A stretch of DNA of 64,000 bases from Spisula solida (taxonomy: Eukaryota; Mollusca; Bivalvia; Venerida; Mactridae), in NCBI GenBank assembly GCA_947247005.1, contig OX365954.1, positions 5,100,001 to 5,164,000 on the forward strand, written 5' to 3'. The notes beneath the pieces are model-generated. The model was not told where the DNA came from, made no database searches, and saw nothing but the letters and a program-made list of their open reading frames with translations. Every line of letters begins with the position of its first letter. Position 1 is the stretch's first letter. The position numbers and the translations under genes are program-made. This document shows, one piece after another, positions 32,727-44,530 of the stretch.

Positions 32727-32968
32727 TTATGGAATACAAATCCAATTTCTCCCCTGGACGTGAAAGGACAAGTTACTGCTATTTAATACAATGTATAAAT
32801 TTGTTTGCGTGGATATTGCAGCTATTAATTGATGACAATATAGACATATTTTAATGCATATTGATCAAACCCTATTAACATTTTTTTTGGATTGATAATG
32901 TTCGTAATTAAGACCAAAACAATATTTCTGTTTTAAAAATAATTGCTGATCCCTTTCATCGTAGACTT

Positions 32969-33205
32969 GTTTAAAACGCGGTCAAACTACGGGTGCAGCC
33001 AAATCTGCGGCCACACAATGGGTTGGTCCGGGTACTTGCTTTCAAAAGTTTAATGGTAATATATCAGTATTTTAGAAATTATTGTGATGTTGTGTTGTTT
33101 ATTTTGGTTATATAGGTAATTTTCTAATGTTATGAACAATATATTGATGATTTTAAAGATGCTTGATTTGGCCGCACTTGCCCGCAGTTTGGTCGCGTTT
33201 TAAAC
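32969..33205. mobile_element. 237-bp MITE with ~40-bp TIRs
   Basis: GTTTAAAACGCGGTCAAACT, continuing ACGGGTGCAGCCAAATC, is inverted at the right end as GATTTGGCCGCACTTGCCCG then CAGTTTGGTCGCGTTTTAAAC, with a few mismatches. The interior is AT-rich. Confidence 0.87.
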
Positions 33206-33839
33206 ATGACGGCGGAAGTAGATATAGCATTGTTTTGATAAAATCTTATCAAAAATAGCCGCAAAGTACTTGTTGAACAAGGAACATCTTCTTTAATATT
33301 CACAACGAACGTAGAAATGCAATTTAGTCAACATCCGATGCAGAGTTTACACATCGAGTGTGAAAGTAAGTCACTGTCGTACTCGTACCGATTCGACCCA
33401 AAATGTTAAAAAATGTAAATAACTTTTGAACAATATTATGCATCTATTGTGCTTTGCACGTCAATTGTTTACATCAGTACACGGCATCGTGTGTTACACT
33501 GTGACTGTACGAGTTTAACACTATTGAAAACTGTTAAATAAATCTGAAATCTTTTAAAAGTTTAGTAACCAAAATGAAGAAATAACACAGACTTATGACT
33601 ATAGATTGATTCAGTCGATCTGAGCAGTCTTCAACTGTTCAAAGTGCATCTTAAAACGACAGATGCTCGTGAAATCCTTTTATTTGTATGATCGTACCAA
33701 TTATCTTCCTTATCCGCATGACGGTCATGCCAATGTTTTTCCTTATTAACCTGCGGCCGCAGGTTATATTGGATTGCCAAAAGTAAAATGACCATGGAGG
33801 GGCACGTGACATGTTCTCGATGGTTTACGATTTCAAAAA
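33206..33839. other. Unassigned, with one 20-bp palindrome
   Basis: 33,747-33,766 is the perfect palindrome TAACCTGCGGCCGCAGGTTA. Otherwise I recognise nothing. Confidence 0.5.
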
Positions 33840-34212
33840 AATATATCCAAAAAAGAACCAGACTATTCCATTATTCCATGCGGATAACATCGGTCTTTAT
33901 CGCATTACAATAGTTTATTTACCAAAGAAATCAGAACTATTCCGAAATTTCACTGTGAACGCGAGACCACGAATCTAAACAGCAGGTGTCTGCAGCTGCA
34001 TTATCATCCCGGTCATTAATAAATATAGTGGGCGATGGACTACATCCCGTAGAGAACACATCGCAAGATTAACAGAAGCATGGTATTGATACATGATAAA
34101 TATTTTTCTAATTATTTTGAATTTGTTCATTCGTTCGGCACATACATTTAACACAACCAAATAATTGGAGGATATTTGTTTGTTTAAACTGAATACGATT
34201 TATATCTCATCT
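33840..34212 (-). repeat. Diverged inverted copy of the nested element at 24,880-25,450
   Basis: ATTCCATTATTCCATGCGGA, GTCTGCAGCTGCAT and CCCGTAGAGAACACA appear in the reverse order and orientation of the earlier copy. It ends next to the TATAGTTTACCC terminus at 34,213, so two element families are adjacent here. Confidence 0.75.
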
Positions 34213-35110
34213 TATAGTTTACCCTACTTCTTTGTCCAATCAAAAGGATTTTCAAATTTTTGGACCACTTATTCATTTATTAGTGCAATGGACACACTAT
34301 CTAGTAAGTGGTTCATGAAGTAAATCCATTTATTAGGACAATTTTGCTGTGTCCATATATGGAAAACTAGACCCGCCTTTCCTCTAAATTGTACAGTTAT
34401 TCCTATATCAGCAATTACCAGCTTATATACGAGGGGTGATCAACAAATACAAGGAAAAAAGCCCTTATTTCTTTATTTGTCATTGTAAGTGAATGAAATT
34501 TTCTATACATGAAGATAAATGTATTTCAAGTTGATTCACCGCTGATCATCAATGTTAACCAAAGTCGGAACGAATGCGGTTTCCTATGGCAACATCACTC
34601 GACATTATCAAAGATCATACATTCTCCAGTATTCTTTGACATTATTCGGCCCAAATTTTCATATTTTCCAACGTTGGACGTAGCAAACGATGCCGTATCA
34701 TTCGTGCGTTTGTAATTTTTTAAAGGCTGGGTTATGAATACTACATTCATGATTTCAAAAACAAGTGTCACAATTCCGTTTTAGAACTATTTGCTTCGAA
34801 GTCGTCAGAAAATGAGTGCGATACAGAAATCGGCGATGCAGTGTGGTTGCGATTGAAGCGTCATAACATACTAATGGCAATATTGCACAAAGCAACAACA
34901 ACCGGTGTATGTAATAGCAAACCAAACAGGTGTATGTTTGGTATATTTATGCTGTCATATGTAGCCGTGTGAAATCAATGCCGACATGCAAATAGGCAAT
35001 ATGACGTCAATAACAAATTACGCAATCAATACTAATGATCTCCAATAGATAATTCTTATAATTTACATGTAAGTTGTAAAGGAAAAAATTAGTTTCGGTT
35101 TACAGGTCTA
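34213..35110 (+). mobile_element. Partial copy of the nested TATAGTTTACCC / mariner-like element
   Basis: TATAGTTTACCC opens at 34,213 and the MITE body runs to about 34,428. There TA-CGAGGGGTGATCAACAAATA marks the start of an inserted mariner-type element. The whole is the reverse complement of 51,140-52,023 with moderate divergence; the other ends are missing after about 35,110. Short open frames (e.g. 34,509-34,715) are shared in outline with the other copy but have no identifiable domain. Confidence 0.8.
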
Positions 35111-36389
35111 TGAAGTGTATCTGGTTGTACAGCTACTTTTTAAAGTTACAGTTTCTATGTTTAAGTGTTGGCTTGTATTGTATGGATTGCCTAACTGTGT
35201 GTAAGTCGTCTGTGAGAGAATGATTGGAATGTGTATTGTGCAGTCTGAGTGAGTTAATCTGAGTGAATGTTGTAGAACTGGTATGTTTGGTGAGTAAGTG
35301 ATCACGAAAGTCCCCAAGCATGAAATTCCTTCCGCTACTAATCTTTTCTTCAGCCCTGCACTTTTTTAGTCCGGGACTCCTTTCAATACTCTTGAAGGAG
35401 TCAGACATACTTAACAGTTATTGTCATTCTAATTATATATTCTACTATACTTGTAGACTATTATTAATATATTTATTCACTTTCACAAGTGATTAGAGTA
35501 ATATTTTCTACAGGTCCTGGTAAGTTCTTATTTAAATTATTTGAATTACTTACTTGCATTTCGCTTGAATTATGAATTAGATCGCGTTGAATTATGTATT
35601 TATGATAACTTTAATTTATTTAGATTTCGCGATCTGGTATACATGTATCATCAATGAAGAGTATTCTGTTTCTTGTAACTAATTCATGTTGTTCTTATTT
35701 TAGGCTCTTGTATATATATATTAATTATATATGAATTTCGACGAATTGAGTTGGTGTTATATCTTCAACCTACACCCGGTTACAACAATATTGAGTACTT
35801 TTTGTTATTCGGGCAACGGCGCATTTCGTAAACCGCAATTTGCTATGCTACGGTTCGGAGCAATTCACTAAAACATGTCCTTAATAAATTACAGCTTCAT
35901 TAAAAGTTACAATTTAACAGCGATAATGTGGGTCGCAAAATTGAAGACCGACAAGCAAAATATTTATGAACTAAGGCATGGCCTTTAACTGAGATTTTTT
36001 TCTTTCTTAATTAATAAATTAATGTAGATTGTATGTATCTATGTATGTACAGCTTACATAAAGAAACATGTATACCTATTAACTACATGTACGTAAGGGT
36101 AAACAGGAATCAAAGCGCTGAAAAATCCGGGGTTGTTCAAATGTATGACTGTCATTTTGATCACCCCGGCTTTATGCATTGCAATATTTACCGTAGAAAA
36201 ACTGAAATGGCCGTTTTTTACGATAAGAGTGAATGCATACAGTGAAAGTACAATTCAAATAGTTTTCTACAGCCAGAAAATTTGCTAGTATTGCTAAGGA
36301 TGTGTTTTTTTGCAGTTAGGATGCTGATAACAAAGATAACATTAAGTCGGACAGGGAAGGCAGCACTCAACTTAACCAGTCGAGCAAAG
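35111..36389. other. Unassigned stretch
   Basis: On the minus strand, 35,408-35,133 is an open frame of 91 codons starting MSDSFKSIERSPGLKKCRAE. Its first half is charged and not satellite-like, but I cannot name a family and no gene context supports it. The rest is AT-rich. Confidence 0.35.
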
Positions 36390-36720
36390 AAAACATAAAA
36401 AACATACAAGGCACAATGCCCAACACCCAGCCCAGCGAGAAAATGATCCGCCCAGCTGTCAAAAATCTGAATGAAACAGTTTCAGCAATCAAAAGGCTGA
36501 ATGCCCACTCAGAATGACCTAGTTTCAACAGTAAAACGGCGGAAAGATACAGTAATAAAAAAACCCGGAAGCCTCGGTCGGATGACTTAGTTTCAACAAG
36601 CAACAAGCCTTAGTCGAGCGTAACCAAGAACGACCTAGCTCCAGTAAGCTTAACACCCCCATCTGAATGACCCACTTTAAACAATTAGTATGCCAAGGTG
36701 AACAACCAGGCTACATGACC
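36390..36720 (+). repeat. Degenerate ~65-90-bp repeats
   Basis: GAATGACCTAGTTTCAACAG, GATGACTTAGTTTCAACAAG, AACGACCTAGCTCCAGTAAG and GAATGACCCACTTTAAAC recur with irregular spacing. Non-coding, diverged. Confidence 0.55.
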
Positions 36721-37044
36721 ATTCCGGTGTATGTTTAAATTTATTACTGAGAATAATTAGCTAAATAATTAGAAATGCGTCTACGACAGGAGCGTAGCCA
36801 GACTTGAATTGACGCACAAGCCTTGAAGTTGGTGGTTATGGTTAGGTGTCCTTACGATTCGTGAAAATTTGGGACCTATATTTATATTTAATGTTACGCA
36901 CGTGCGTACATCAGTATCGCTGGCTACAAACCTGACTGATTAATCTAACATAACCGACTACATATAACAGTTTATACAGCATAGTACATGGTACCATCTG
37001 CGGGAACGTTAATAATGTAACAGGGTTAGAAAAGTATGTAGCCA

Positions 37045-37474
37045 GACCAGGGGCCGGGATTACAACCAATACTTACACTCAGCACTCAGAACTCAAATAT
37101 TGAAAATGTTATAGTATGAGCTACTATTTGTCCTGGATTGCAAATCTAGATTAGGAAAATATGTAAAATCGTTATATATGTGTTGAAAACAACATTTGAT
37201 ACATTCCTTTTGCCGTTTAGTACTATTCATGAGGTAAAGATGTTATTATTGAATTGAATTGAATATTGAATCAGCACTCAGATTGAACATTTCCAGTTAT
37301 AGGTTACAAATACATTTAATTACACTAAGTAAGTAAGCCAAAATATTATTTAGAACTAGTTTAATATTATAACAACTTCTTGCTCTCAAAATGTGTCGCT
37401 ATGATCCCCAAGTGTTTCAATATTTGAGTGAAGAGTGGTGAGTGTAAGTATTGGTTGTTATCCCAGACCCTAGG
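37045..37474. mobile_element. ~430-bp MITE with ~60-bp TIRs
   Basis: TACAACCAATACTTACACTC then AGCACTCAGAACTCAAATAT (from 37,061) is inverted at about 37,405-37,460. The match extends outward through CCAG(G/A)... to about 37,045 and 37,474. A further copy of CAGCACTCAGA is internal (37,273). Confidence 0.8.
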
Positions 37475-37538
37475 CTCAAACCTCGGAACCATTTGCTAAG
37501 AAGGTTCAATGCTCTACCGAGTGAGCTATGTGGCTGCC
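37471..37538 (-). mobile_element. tRNA-like SINE head next to the MITE
   Basis: On the minus strand GGCAGCCACATAGCTCACTC+GGTAGAGCATTGAACC is an A-box and D-arm, and GGTTCCGAGGTTTGAGCCTA is the B-box region. It overlaps the MITE edge by a few bases. The arms pair incompletely, so this is a pseudo-tRNA. Confidence 0.55.
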
Positions 37539-37691
37539 TACACAGTTCTCTTCCTTTTCAGTAATTAAATCCTATACTGGCTCCAGGCATCCTACAGACA
37601 GACACCTTTAGCATATTTTTTAAGGAAATTCTTAACTCTCATTTCAATGAAGCTAGTAACAAATAATTCCCAACATTTTAAAAGTCAGAGT

Positions 37692-38955
37692 TAAACCCTT
37701 TTCAGAACTGTCGTGCAACGGACGTGCGACGGGCCTACGATGTAAATTTGAGGACTATCATGCGTCCGTCGTACACACGGGTAGACATCGTACACCGGAT
37801 ATAGCCCCCTACTTCGCGAGAAAACGAAAGTAAAAATGGAAATCGATTTCGGACGACGGTAAGTTTTCAATGATTATTCTGTAAATATTTATGCGATCCA
37901 CTTGAAGTGAACAAAGTTAAACAGCGGAATGTTTATTTCAAAGCCCCAACGTGGTCATTTCCTCTGACCTTTCCTTATTTGTTGACAAGCAGCATCGAAG
38001 TATCACTGTTGAAGGACAATGCAGAAAAAAGTACATTTTCTTTTTATTACAGCTAAATTATGCGTTTCCCAGGACACTGTTTAGATTTAAACATTTACCT
38101 GTCATGTTCTTCACCTATGTTTAAACCCTCATTAGTAAACACCAACACTAACAAGCATGCAATTGAAGAAAAACAACATTGTCTTGTGTACGGTATCTAG
38201 CCTTTCACTGTACCGAATCTAGTTTTTTTTCATCTAGCCACTGTACGGGGTTTAGTGGGGTGTACGGTATCTAGTAATTATATTATTTTGTCTTTCTGAA
38301 TCAATACAATTTATGTTTTGTATTCAAATTGTGTAGCAGGTTATAAAAATATCAACAATGTATGGTTTTATTCCAAAATTAGTTACATTAAATGTATACT
38401 TAGTAACAATACACCAGTATATCTAAAGACTCTAAACACGTTTAATTAATTCATGAATATTGCCGCGTTTGACGCAAGCGGACCACAAAATGCATGTTTA
38501 TAATTAAATTGATTATGCATACATGTATTTCAGTTTAATACTAGCATTTAGCAAGTTCCTTTTGGCAAATATTTATTATTATTCAAAAATAAAGAGTTTG
38601 GTTGGACGTTTTGATTAATTAATTATACCCAGCTGCTGAAACTTATTTTTTAAACCAGCTAATAGTTTGACAATGCTTTTATCGTACGACGGACGTGCGA
38701 CAACTCTTCATCGTAAGGCTTTCGTGTGTCAATTGTTATGTCCTGCCTTCGCACAACCGTCGTACGTCCGTCTGTCGTGTGACGGACGCAAATAGTTCCC
38801 AAAAATGCATCGTTGAGCCATCGCGCGTCCGTCATGCGACAATTGTGACTGCTCCATAAAATTACCCTTTCCAGACGCAAATCGGTACATTTCGATGTAG
38901 ATCCATTAGCGTCTTGCGACGAAAAAAATCCTACGACAATGGTGAAAGGGGTTTA
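37692..38955. mobile_element. ~1.26-kb TIR element with GTCCGTC-rich ends
   Basis: TAAACCC(T)TTTCAG.ACTGTCG on the left is inverted at the right as ACGACAATGGTGAAAGGGGT+TTA. Subterminal regions are full of GACGGACG/CGTCCGTC and GTCGTAC words (37,715-37,800 and 38,680-38,860). The interior (37,870-38,600) is AT-rich and non-coding. Confidence 0.75.
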
Positions 38956-38956
38956 G

Positions 38957-39370
38957 TCATGGTTCCTATATATTTTGAAATTACGCATGTACTTGTCTAT
39001 ACATAATTCATTCTCAATATCGACATTATAGCATAATATGGGGTAAAAACCAATAGGCCGCATAGCGGGAGTGTATGTAATTGTTCCTTTTCAACGTTTA
39101 AATATGAAAAACGTATACATAAAACAAGTATTGCATATTGAAAATCATTATGTTTAAACTTTAGCAAAAATTCTCCTAAATATAGCTTTATATTTGAAAT
39201 ATGTATCTGTCTGTAGCTCGATACCGATGGCGAGAAAATATGTAGCCACCACCCTCACATATATTCGGTATATCTCGAACATTGTCGCTCAACTAATTCC
39301 TTAATCTCTGAAAGCGCGCTTTATCCGGTAATGTCGATACAGTCTTCAAATTTCATGGCAGACATTTTGG
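38957..39370. other. Unassigned stretch
   Basis: AT-rich; nothing recognised. Confidence 0.4.
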
Positions 39371-39600
39371 TGGAACAGTGGTCGAGTGATAAGTGCTCTC
39401 AACTACCAATCCAGAGGTCCTGGTTCGAATCTCTGCCGGGGCACGGGAAACCTCAAAAACGCTTTTAAGTAGTGGGAAATTCCTACCCAACTAAAGAGGC
39501 CTCGATCGGCACTGATGACGAAGCCCCCCTCTCCAACCTCCATTTCTGAAATATAATGTTATTGTGAAGGCTTGCTGTCTTGATAGTATCATACACACGT
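39371..39600 (+). mobile_element. tRNA-derived SINE
   Basis: The head reads GTGGAACAGTGGTCGAGTGA+TAAGTGCTCTCAAC, then CCTGGTTCGAATCTCTGCCG, with a clear B box GGTTCGAATC. The body contains GTGGGAAATTCCTACCCAAC and GGCACTGATGACGAAGCCCC and fades near 39,590. Confidence 0.7.
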
Positions 39601-39667
39601 CAAATTAGTTAGACTATAGGCGAGATGCTAACAGGGCGAATACTTTACCAACTGAGCTATCCAGGCA
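39601..39667 (-). mobile_element. tRNA-like fragment
   Basis: On the minus strand TGGATAGCTCAGTTGGTAAA+GTATTCGCCCTGTTAGCATC is a tRNA-like 5' half with an A box. No good B box follows within the expected distance, so it is a truncated SINE or pseudo-tRNA. Confidence 0.5.
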
Positions 39668-39994
39668 TTAGTCAAACTTATTGGACGCGTACAGTATACA
39701 CTGTAGCGGCTCAGTTGAAAATATAAAAACTGGTCAAGCTGGCCAAATACATTTCTCCCCTATCAGTAATTAAATCCTGTACACAATACTACAATAATCT
39801 CATAAACATTGCTATCCAAAGCACAATACAGACATAACATTGTCAAAGAGTCATTTTACATTTTGTTTTGGTACAAACTGGGACGAATAATTTCAGTCCT
39901 AGGTACAAATAGGAACCGGTACGACAGGAACTTGCAGAAAGTTGTACTTACGAAACCTGACAACTACACACGGCATCGGATGTTGATTTTATTA
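39668..39994. other. Unassigned stretch
   Basis: No gene or repeat recognised before the junction motif. Confidence 0.4.
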
Positions 39995-42057
39995 GTAGCG
40001 TGAACTTGGCACGTACATCTGCAGTCCGCACTCAGGTCTGCAAATGTATTTTGCAGACCCAGGTCTGCAGTCTGCACTTAGGTCTGCAAATGTAATATTT
40101 TGCAGACCCAGGTCTGCAGTCTGCACTCAGGTCTGCAAATGAAATATTTTGCAGACCCAGGCCTAGGTCTGCAAATGAAATATTTTGCAGACCTAGGTCT
40201 GCAGTCTGCACTCAGGTCTGCAAATTAAATATTTTGCAGACCTAGGTCTGCAGTCTGCACTTAGGTCTGCAAATGAAATATTTTGAAGACCCAGGTCTGT
40301 AGTCTGCACTCAGGTCTGCAAATGAAGTATTTTGCAGACCTAGGTCTGCAGTCTGCACTCAGGTCTGCAAATGAAATATTTTGCAGACCTAGGTCTGCAG
40401 TCTGCACTTAGGTCTTCAAATGAAATATTTTGAAGACCCAGGTCTGCAGTCTGCACTCAGGTCTGCAAATGAAATATTTTGCAGACCCAGGTCTGCAGTC
40501 TGCACTCAGGTCTGCAAATGTAATAGTTTGCAGACCTAGGTCTGCAGTCTGCACTTAGATCTGCAAATGTAGTATTTTGCAGACCCAGGTCTGCAGTCTG
40601 CACTTAGGTCTGCAAATGAAATATTTTGCAGACCCAGGTCTGCAGTCTGCACTTATGTCTGCAAATGAAATATTTTGCAGACCCAGGTCTGCAGTCTGCA
40701 CTCAGGTCTGCAAATGTAATAGTTTGCAGACCTAGGTCTGCAGTCTGCACTTAGATCTGCAAATGTAGTATTTTGCAGACCCAGGTCTGCAGTCTGCACT
40801 TAGGTCTGCAAATGAAATATTTTGCAGACCCAGGTCTGCAGTCTGCACTTAGGTCTGCAAATGAAATATTTTGCAGACCCAGTTCGCAGTCTGCACTTAG
40901 GTCTGCAAATGAAGTACTAGGTCTGCAGTCTGCACTCAGGTCTGCAAATGAAATATTGTGCAGACTTAGGTCTGCAGTCTGCACTTAGGTCTGCAAATGA
41001 AATATTTTGCAGACCCAGGTCTGCAGTCTGCACTGAGGTCTGCAAATGAAATATTTTGCAGACCTAGGTCTGCAGTCTGCACTTAGGTCTGCAAATGTAG
41101 TATCTTGCAGACCCAGGTCTGCAGTCTGCACTTAGGTCTGCAAATGAAATATTTTGCAGACCCAGGTCTGCAGTCTGCACTTAGGTCTGCAAATGAAGTA
41201 CTAGGTCTGCAATCTGCATTCAGGTCTGCAAATGAAATATTTTGCAGACCTAGGTCTGCAGTCTGCACTTAGGTCTGCAAATGAAATATTTTGCAGACCC
41301 AGGTCTGCAGTCTGCACTCAGGTCTGCAAATGAAGTATTTTGCCGACCCAGGTCTGCAGTCTGCACTCAGGTCTGCAAATGTAATATTTAGCAGATCTAG
41401 GTCTGCAGTCTGCACTCAGGTCTGCAAATGAAATATTTTGCCGACCTAGGTCTGCAGTCTGCACTCAGGTCTGCGAATGAAATTTTTTTGCAGACCCAGG
41501 TCTGCAGTCTGCACTCAGGTCTACAAATGTAATATTTTGCAGACCTAGATCTGCAGTCTGCACTTAGATCTGCAAATGTAGTATTTTGCAGACCCAGGTC
41601 TGCAGTCTGCACTTAGGTCTGCAAATGTAGTATTTTGCAGACCCAGGTCTGCAGTCTGCACTTAGGTCTGCAAATGAAATATTTTGCAGACCCAGTTCGC
41701 AGTCTGCACTTAGGTCTGCAAATGAAGTACTAGGTCTGCAATCTGCACTCAGGTCTGCAAATGAAATATTTTGCAGACCTAGGTCTGCAGTCTGCACTTA
41801 GGTCTGCGAATTAAATATTTTGCAGACCCAGGTCTGCAGTCTGCACTCAGGTCTGCAAATGTAATATTTAGCAGATCTAGGTCTGCAGTCTGCACTCAGG
41901 TCTGCAAATGAAATATTTTGCCGACCCAGGTCTGCAGTCCGCACTCAGGTCTACAAATGTAATATTTTGCAGACCTAGGTCTGCAGTCTGCACTTAGATC
42001 TGCAAATGTAGTATTTTGCAGTCCCAGGTCTGCAGTCTGCACTTAGGTCTGCAAATG
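39995..42057 (+). repeat. 49-bp satellite, array 3, with higher-order structure
   Basis: Starts with the junction AGTAGCGTGAACTTGGCACG (39,995) without an adjacent 25-bp array, then about 42 units of the 49-bp repeat. Rare variants recur at regular intervals. AATGTAATAGTTTGCAG occurs at about 40,514 and 40,710, 196 bp (4 units) apart. The shortened unit CCCAGTTCGCAG plus GAAGTACTAGG occurs near 40,880/40,911 and again near 41,693/41,723, about 0.81 kb apart, with a third GAAGTACTAGG at 41,195. The array stops at 42,057 in unrelated sequence. Confidence 0.95.
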
Positions 42058-43061
42058 ACCCATCGGTTTCATATCGTTAAGTATTATGTATATGATAATC
42101 GTGAAACATCGGCTATTTCCGTTTTTCTCCGATCTATAATGGCCGAGGAGATCACTATGTGTAGCAAATAAGACGTTTATTATACGTGGGTTGTTTTGGG
42201 ATTTCGTATTGTGTAGTATTTTTGAAAAAAAGGAAAATAAATCCTTTTAGATTTTAAAGTCCCGTAGAACAAAGTTAAGGAGTTCAATTTTCAAATCAAA
42301 TCTTAATTAAGTTTATTTGAACATTTTCTTCTTTTTAAACGCATGTTTTCAACACCTTTTGTGTGCATTAATATATAGGTTTTTAATTATTCTTTTGATC
42401 ATGAAGGTGGGAAGTAATTTAATCAAACCAATAAGACGTTATTATTGACATATACATTTGTACAAATTTATCACGCATGTTAATTAACATGCGTGATTTT
42501 ATTTAAAAAAAGGGGGGGGGACACTTGTGTAATTATCACGTTCTATACAATCTGGGAAGAATATTATACGTCCCTGATACAATATAAGTATACATTTAAC
42601 ATAACATAACATATATTTTATTAACATTAAATTGCATACATACAATTTATAGTTAACATGTGGCTAATTGATTCGTTGGTTTTGCCGGTGTTTAATGATA
42701 AAGTCGGCATATCTTTTAACCATGTAGAATCAAAGCACTGAAAGTACTGATGTGTGGCGTACTGATGCCACTAAATCCAATATCGAATCCAGGTTGTATC
42801 ATAATTTTATGTCCCAGTTCTGATAAGCCCACCCTTACTCAAACATTTGTGCTGCTAAAGACACCAAGAGAACCAGCAGTTACCTGGAACTTACTTAAGT
42901 AACTATGCTGAGCATCAATTAAGGGATATTTACAAATACCATTTTTAACGACTTGGAGAATTCGACCAGTGTCAAGATAAGTGACTGTTTATTCTCCGTA
43001 TGGCCACGCATGTTAATTAAATGTATATGACACTCTATATTAACGTATGTAAAAGGGGTAA
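42058..43061. other. Unassigned, with a 28-bp perfect palindrome
   Basis: ATCACGCATGTTAA/TTAACATGCGTGAT at 42,470-42,497 is fully self-complementary, and the half-sequence CACGCATGTTAATTAA recurs near 43,006. A G9-10 run lies near 42,512. No gene recognised. Confidence 0.55.
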
Positions 43062-43473
43062 TACATATCGATCGGCCGATTAATGCTTTAAAAACAAGTT
43101 TTACATTTTATAAAACCTTAAAGTATTAGCTTTTAAAACAAGCTTTAATGAACAAAATCGTTCGAATATTAAATTAATAATTGATGATTTTCGACCGTTG
43201 ATTGAATTTTTATTTGGTATAAAACGGGATATTTTAAACTTACTTTTACGTGGAACGGATTCTTACTAGTCGCGGTGGATTTAATAATTAGGGTATCGTG
43301 TTGAATGTTGTCTTAAAGAGAGACATATATCTCTGCTTCATTACAAGCTTTAAATATTCAAAATCGGATAATAGATACGAAAATTATGAGGTCTTATATA
43401 AAGCAGGGTAGAAATGGACTAGTGCGTTTAAAGCTTACCGCGGTAACATTGTTAATCGGCCGATCGATATGTA
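43062..43473. mobile_element. ~410-bp MITE with perfect 22-bp inverted ends
   Basis: TACATATCGATCGGCCGATT+AA at 43,062-43,083 is exactly inverted at 43,452-43,473. Outermost TA on both sides (43,062-43,063 and 43,472-43,473) fits a Tc1/mariner-type TA duplication, with the TIR proper beginning CATATCGATCGG. Interior AT-rich, non-coding. Confidence 0.9.
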
Positions 43474-43500
43474 CGTAGAACTAATTCCCCCCACCAGCTA

Positions 43501-43590
43501 TATATAGCATCAATGTTTGTAATCGTCTGCAAAGTGCAGCGGCGATATATAGCATCAATGTTTGTAATCGTCTGCAATGTGCAGCGGCGG
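43501..43590 (+). repeat. 45-bp tandem duplication
   Basis: ATATAGCATCAATGTTTGTA through AATCGTCTGCAA(A/T)GTGCAGCGGCG occurs twice with one difference. Confidence 0.92.
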
Positions 43591-43884
43591 ATGATTTACA
43601 TACGTTACAGTATACGATTGAAAACCGTGGGAACTATTTTAGATTCCCGCCACCAGTGAGAACATTCGTTGGTAGTAAAAATATAGTCCGTTGCGGAATG
43701 ATTTGCTATAAATATCCTCTAAAAATAAAAGTCTGATATAATTGTTGGTCTTAATATAAGTAAATGTTGGTAATGTAAACAAATCAGGTCCAATGATACG
43801 TGTAACCTGTGTTGCATGCTTGTAATATTGTTCAAAGCATAGTACTATTTATTTGCCGAGGCCTAATGCGTTAAATTGGTCGTA

Positions 43885-43960
43885 AGCTGAAAAGTGGTAA
43901 TAACATTGTGTGGCGTTTACGCCACACAAAAACTGATAATTTTCAGCAAACTTTACGATA
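43885..43960. repeat. Hairpin / small foldback
   Basis: TGTGTGGCGTTTACGCCACACA is a strong inner palindrome (about 43,909-43,930), flanked by GTAAGCTGAAAA and TTTTCAGCAAACTTTAC in inverted orientation. Confidence 0.75.
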
Positions 43961-44458
43961 AATCAAATAACTCGCTAAATATTTGTTTCTCTTAAAAAAT
44001 GCCGAGCATAGCCTTTATTTGCCAGTCAGCTTCATGAACCCGGAAACTGGTCAATGAATTATTGCAGATAAGATAAGATAGTCTCACTTTCCAAGATGCA
44101 TAAACAATAAACAATTCTAACAACATGATCATAATGGAATTTTTTCTATAATAGAAATATGAGAGACTGTTAACATTCAAAATCTAGTTCAGTCTGATAA
44201 AGCTTGATAGAATTCCATATACAGGTGTAATAATACAAGTGCATGTATAAAATACTACATATACTTGCATATCAATATTTACATAAAGAGTGACCATTCT
44301 ATACTTCCCAAAAATGTCAAAATCCATAAATTATTACCAATCGATATTTTGTGATAACAGTCTCTGTATATTACATATAGCGGAAGCGGGTGTCATAAAA
44401 TGGGCCACCTGTTGTGTGTATCCAGGCCCTTATTTCACGTATAGGTTATAGATCATAT

Positions 44459-44530
44459 ATTAGAATAATAAACAAATTAAGTGCAAGGGAGCGAAGCGAC
44501 CGCAGCACTTAATTTGTTTATAATTCTAAT
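44459..44530. repeat. 72-bp foldback with ~25-bp arms
   Basis: ATTAGAATAATAAACAAATT+AAGTGC pairs with GCACTTAATTTGTTTATAAT+TCTAAT; the loop is about 20 bp (AAGGGAGCGAAGCGACCGCA). Confidence 0.88.

Noticed and set aside
35133..35408. 91-codon minus-strand frame (MSDSFKSIERSP...)
   Set aside because: Not satellite-like, but unrecognised and without supporting gene structure; could be an exon or chance.
36033..36245. 70-codon frame in unassigned DNA
   Set aside because: Length is within chance expectation, and nothing recognisable in composition or context.
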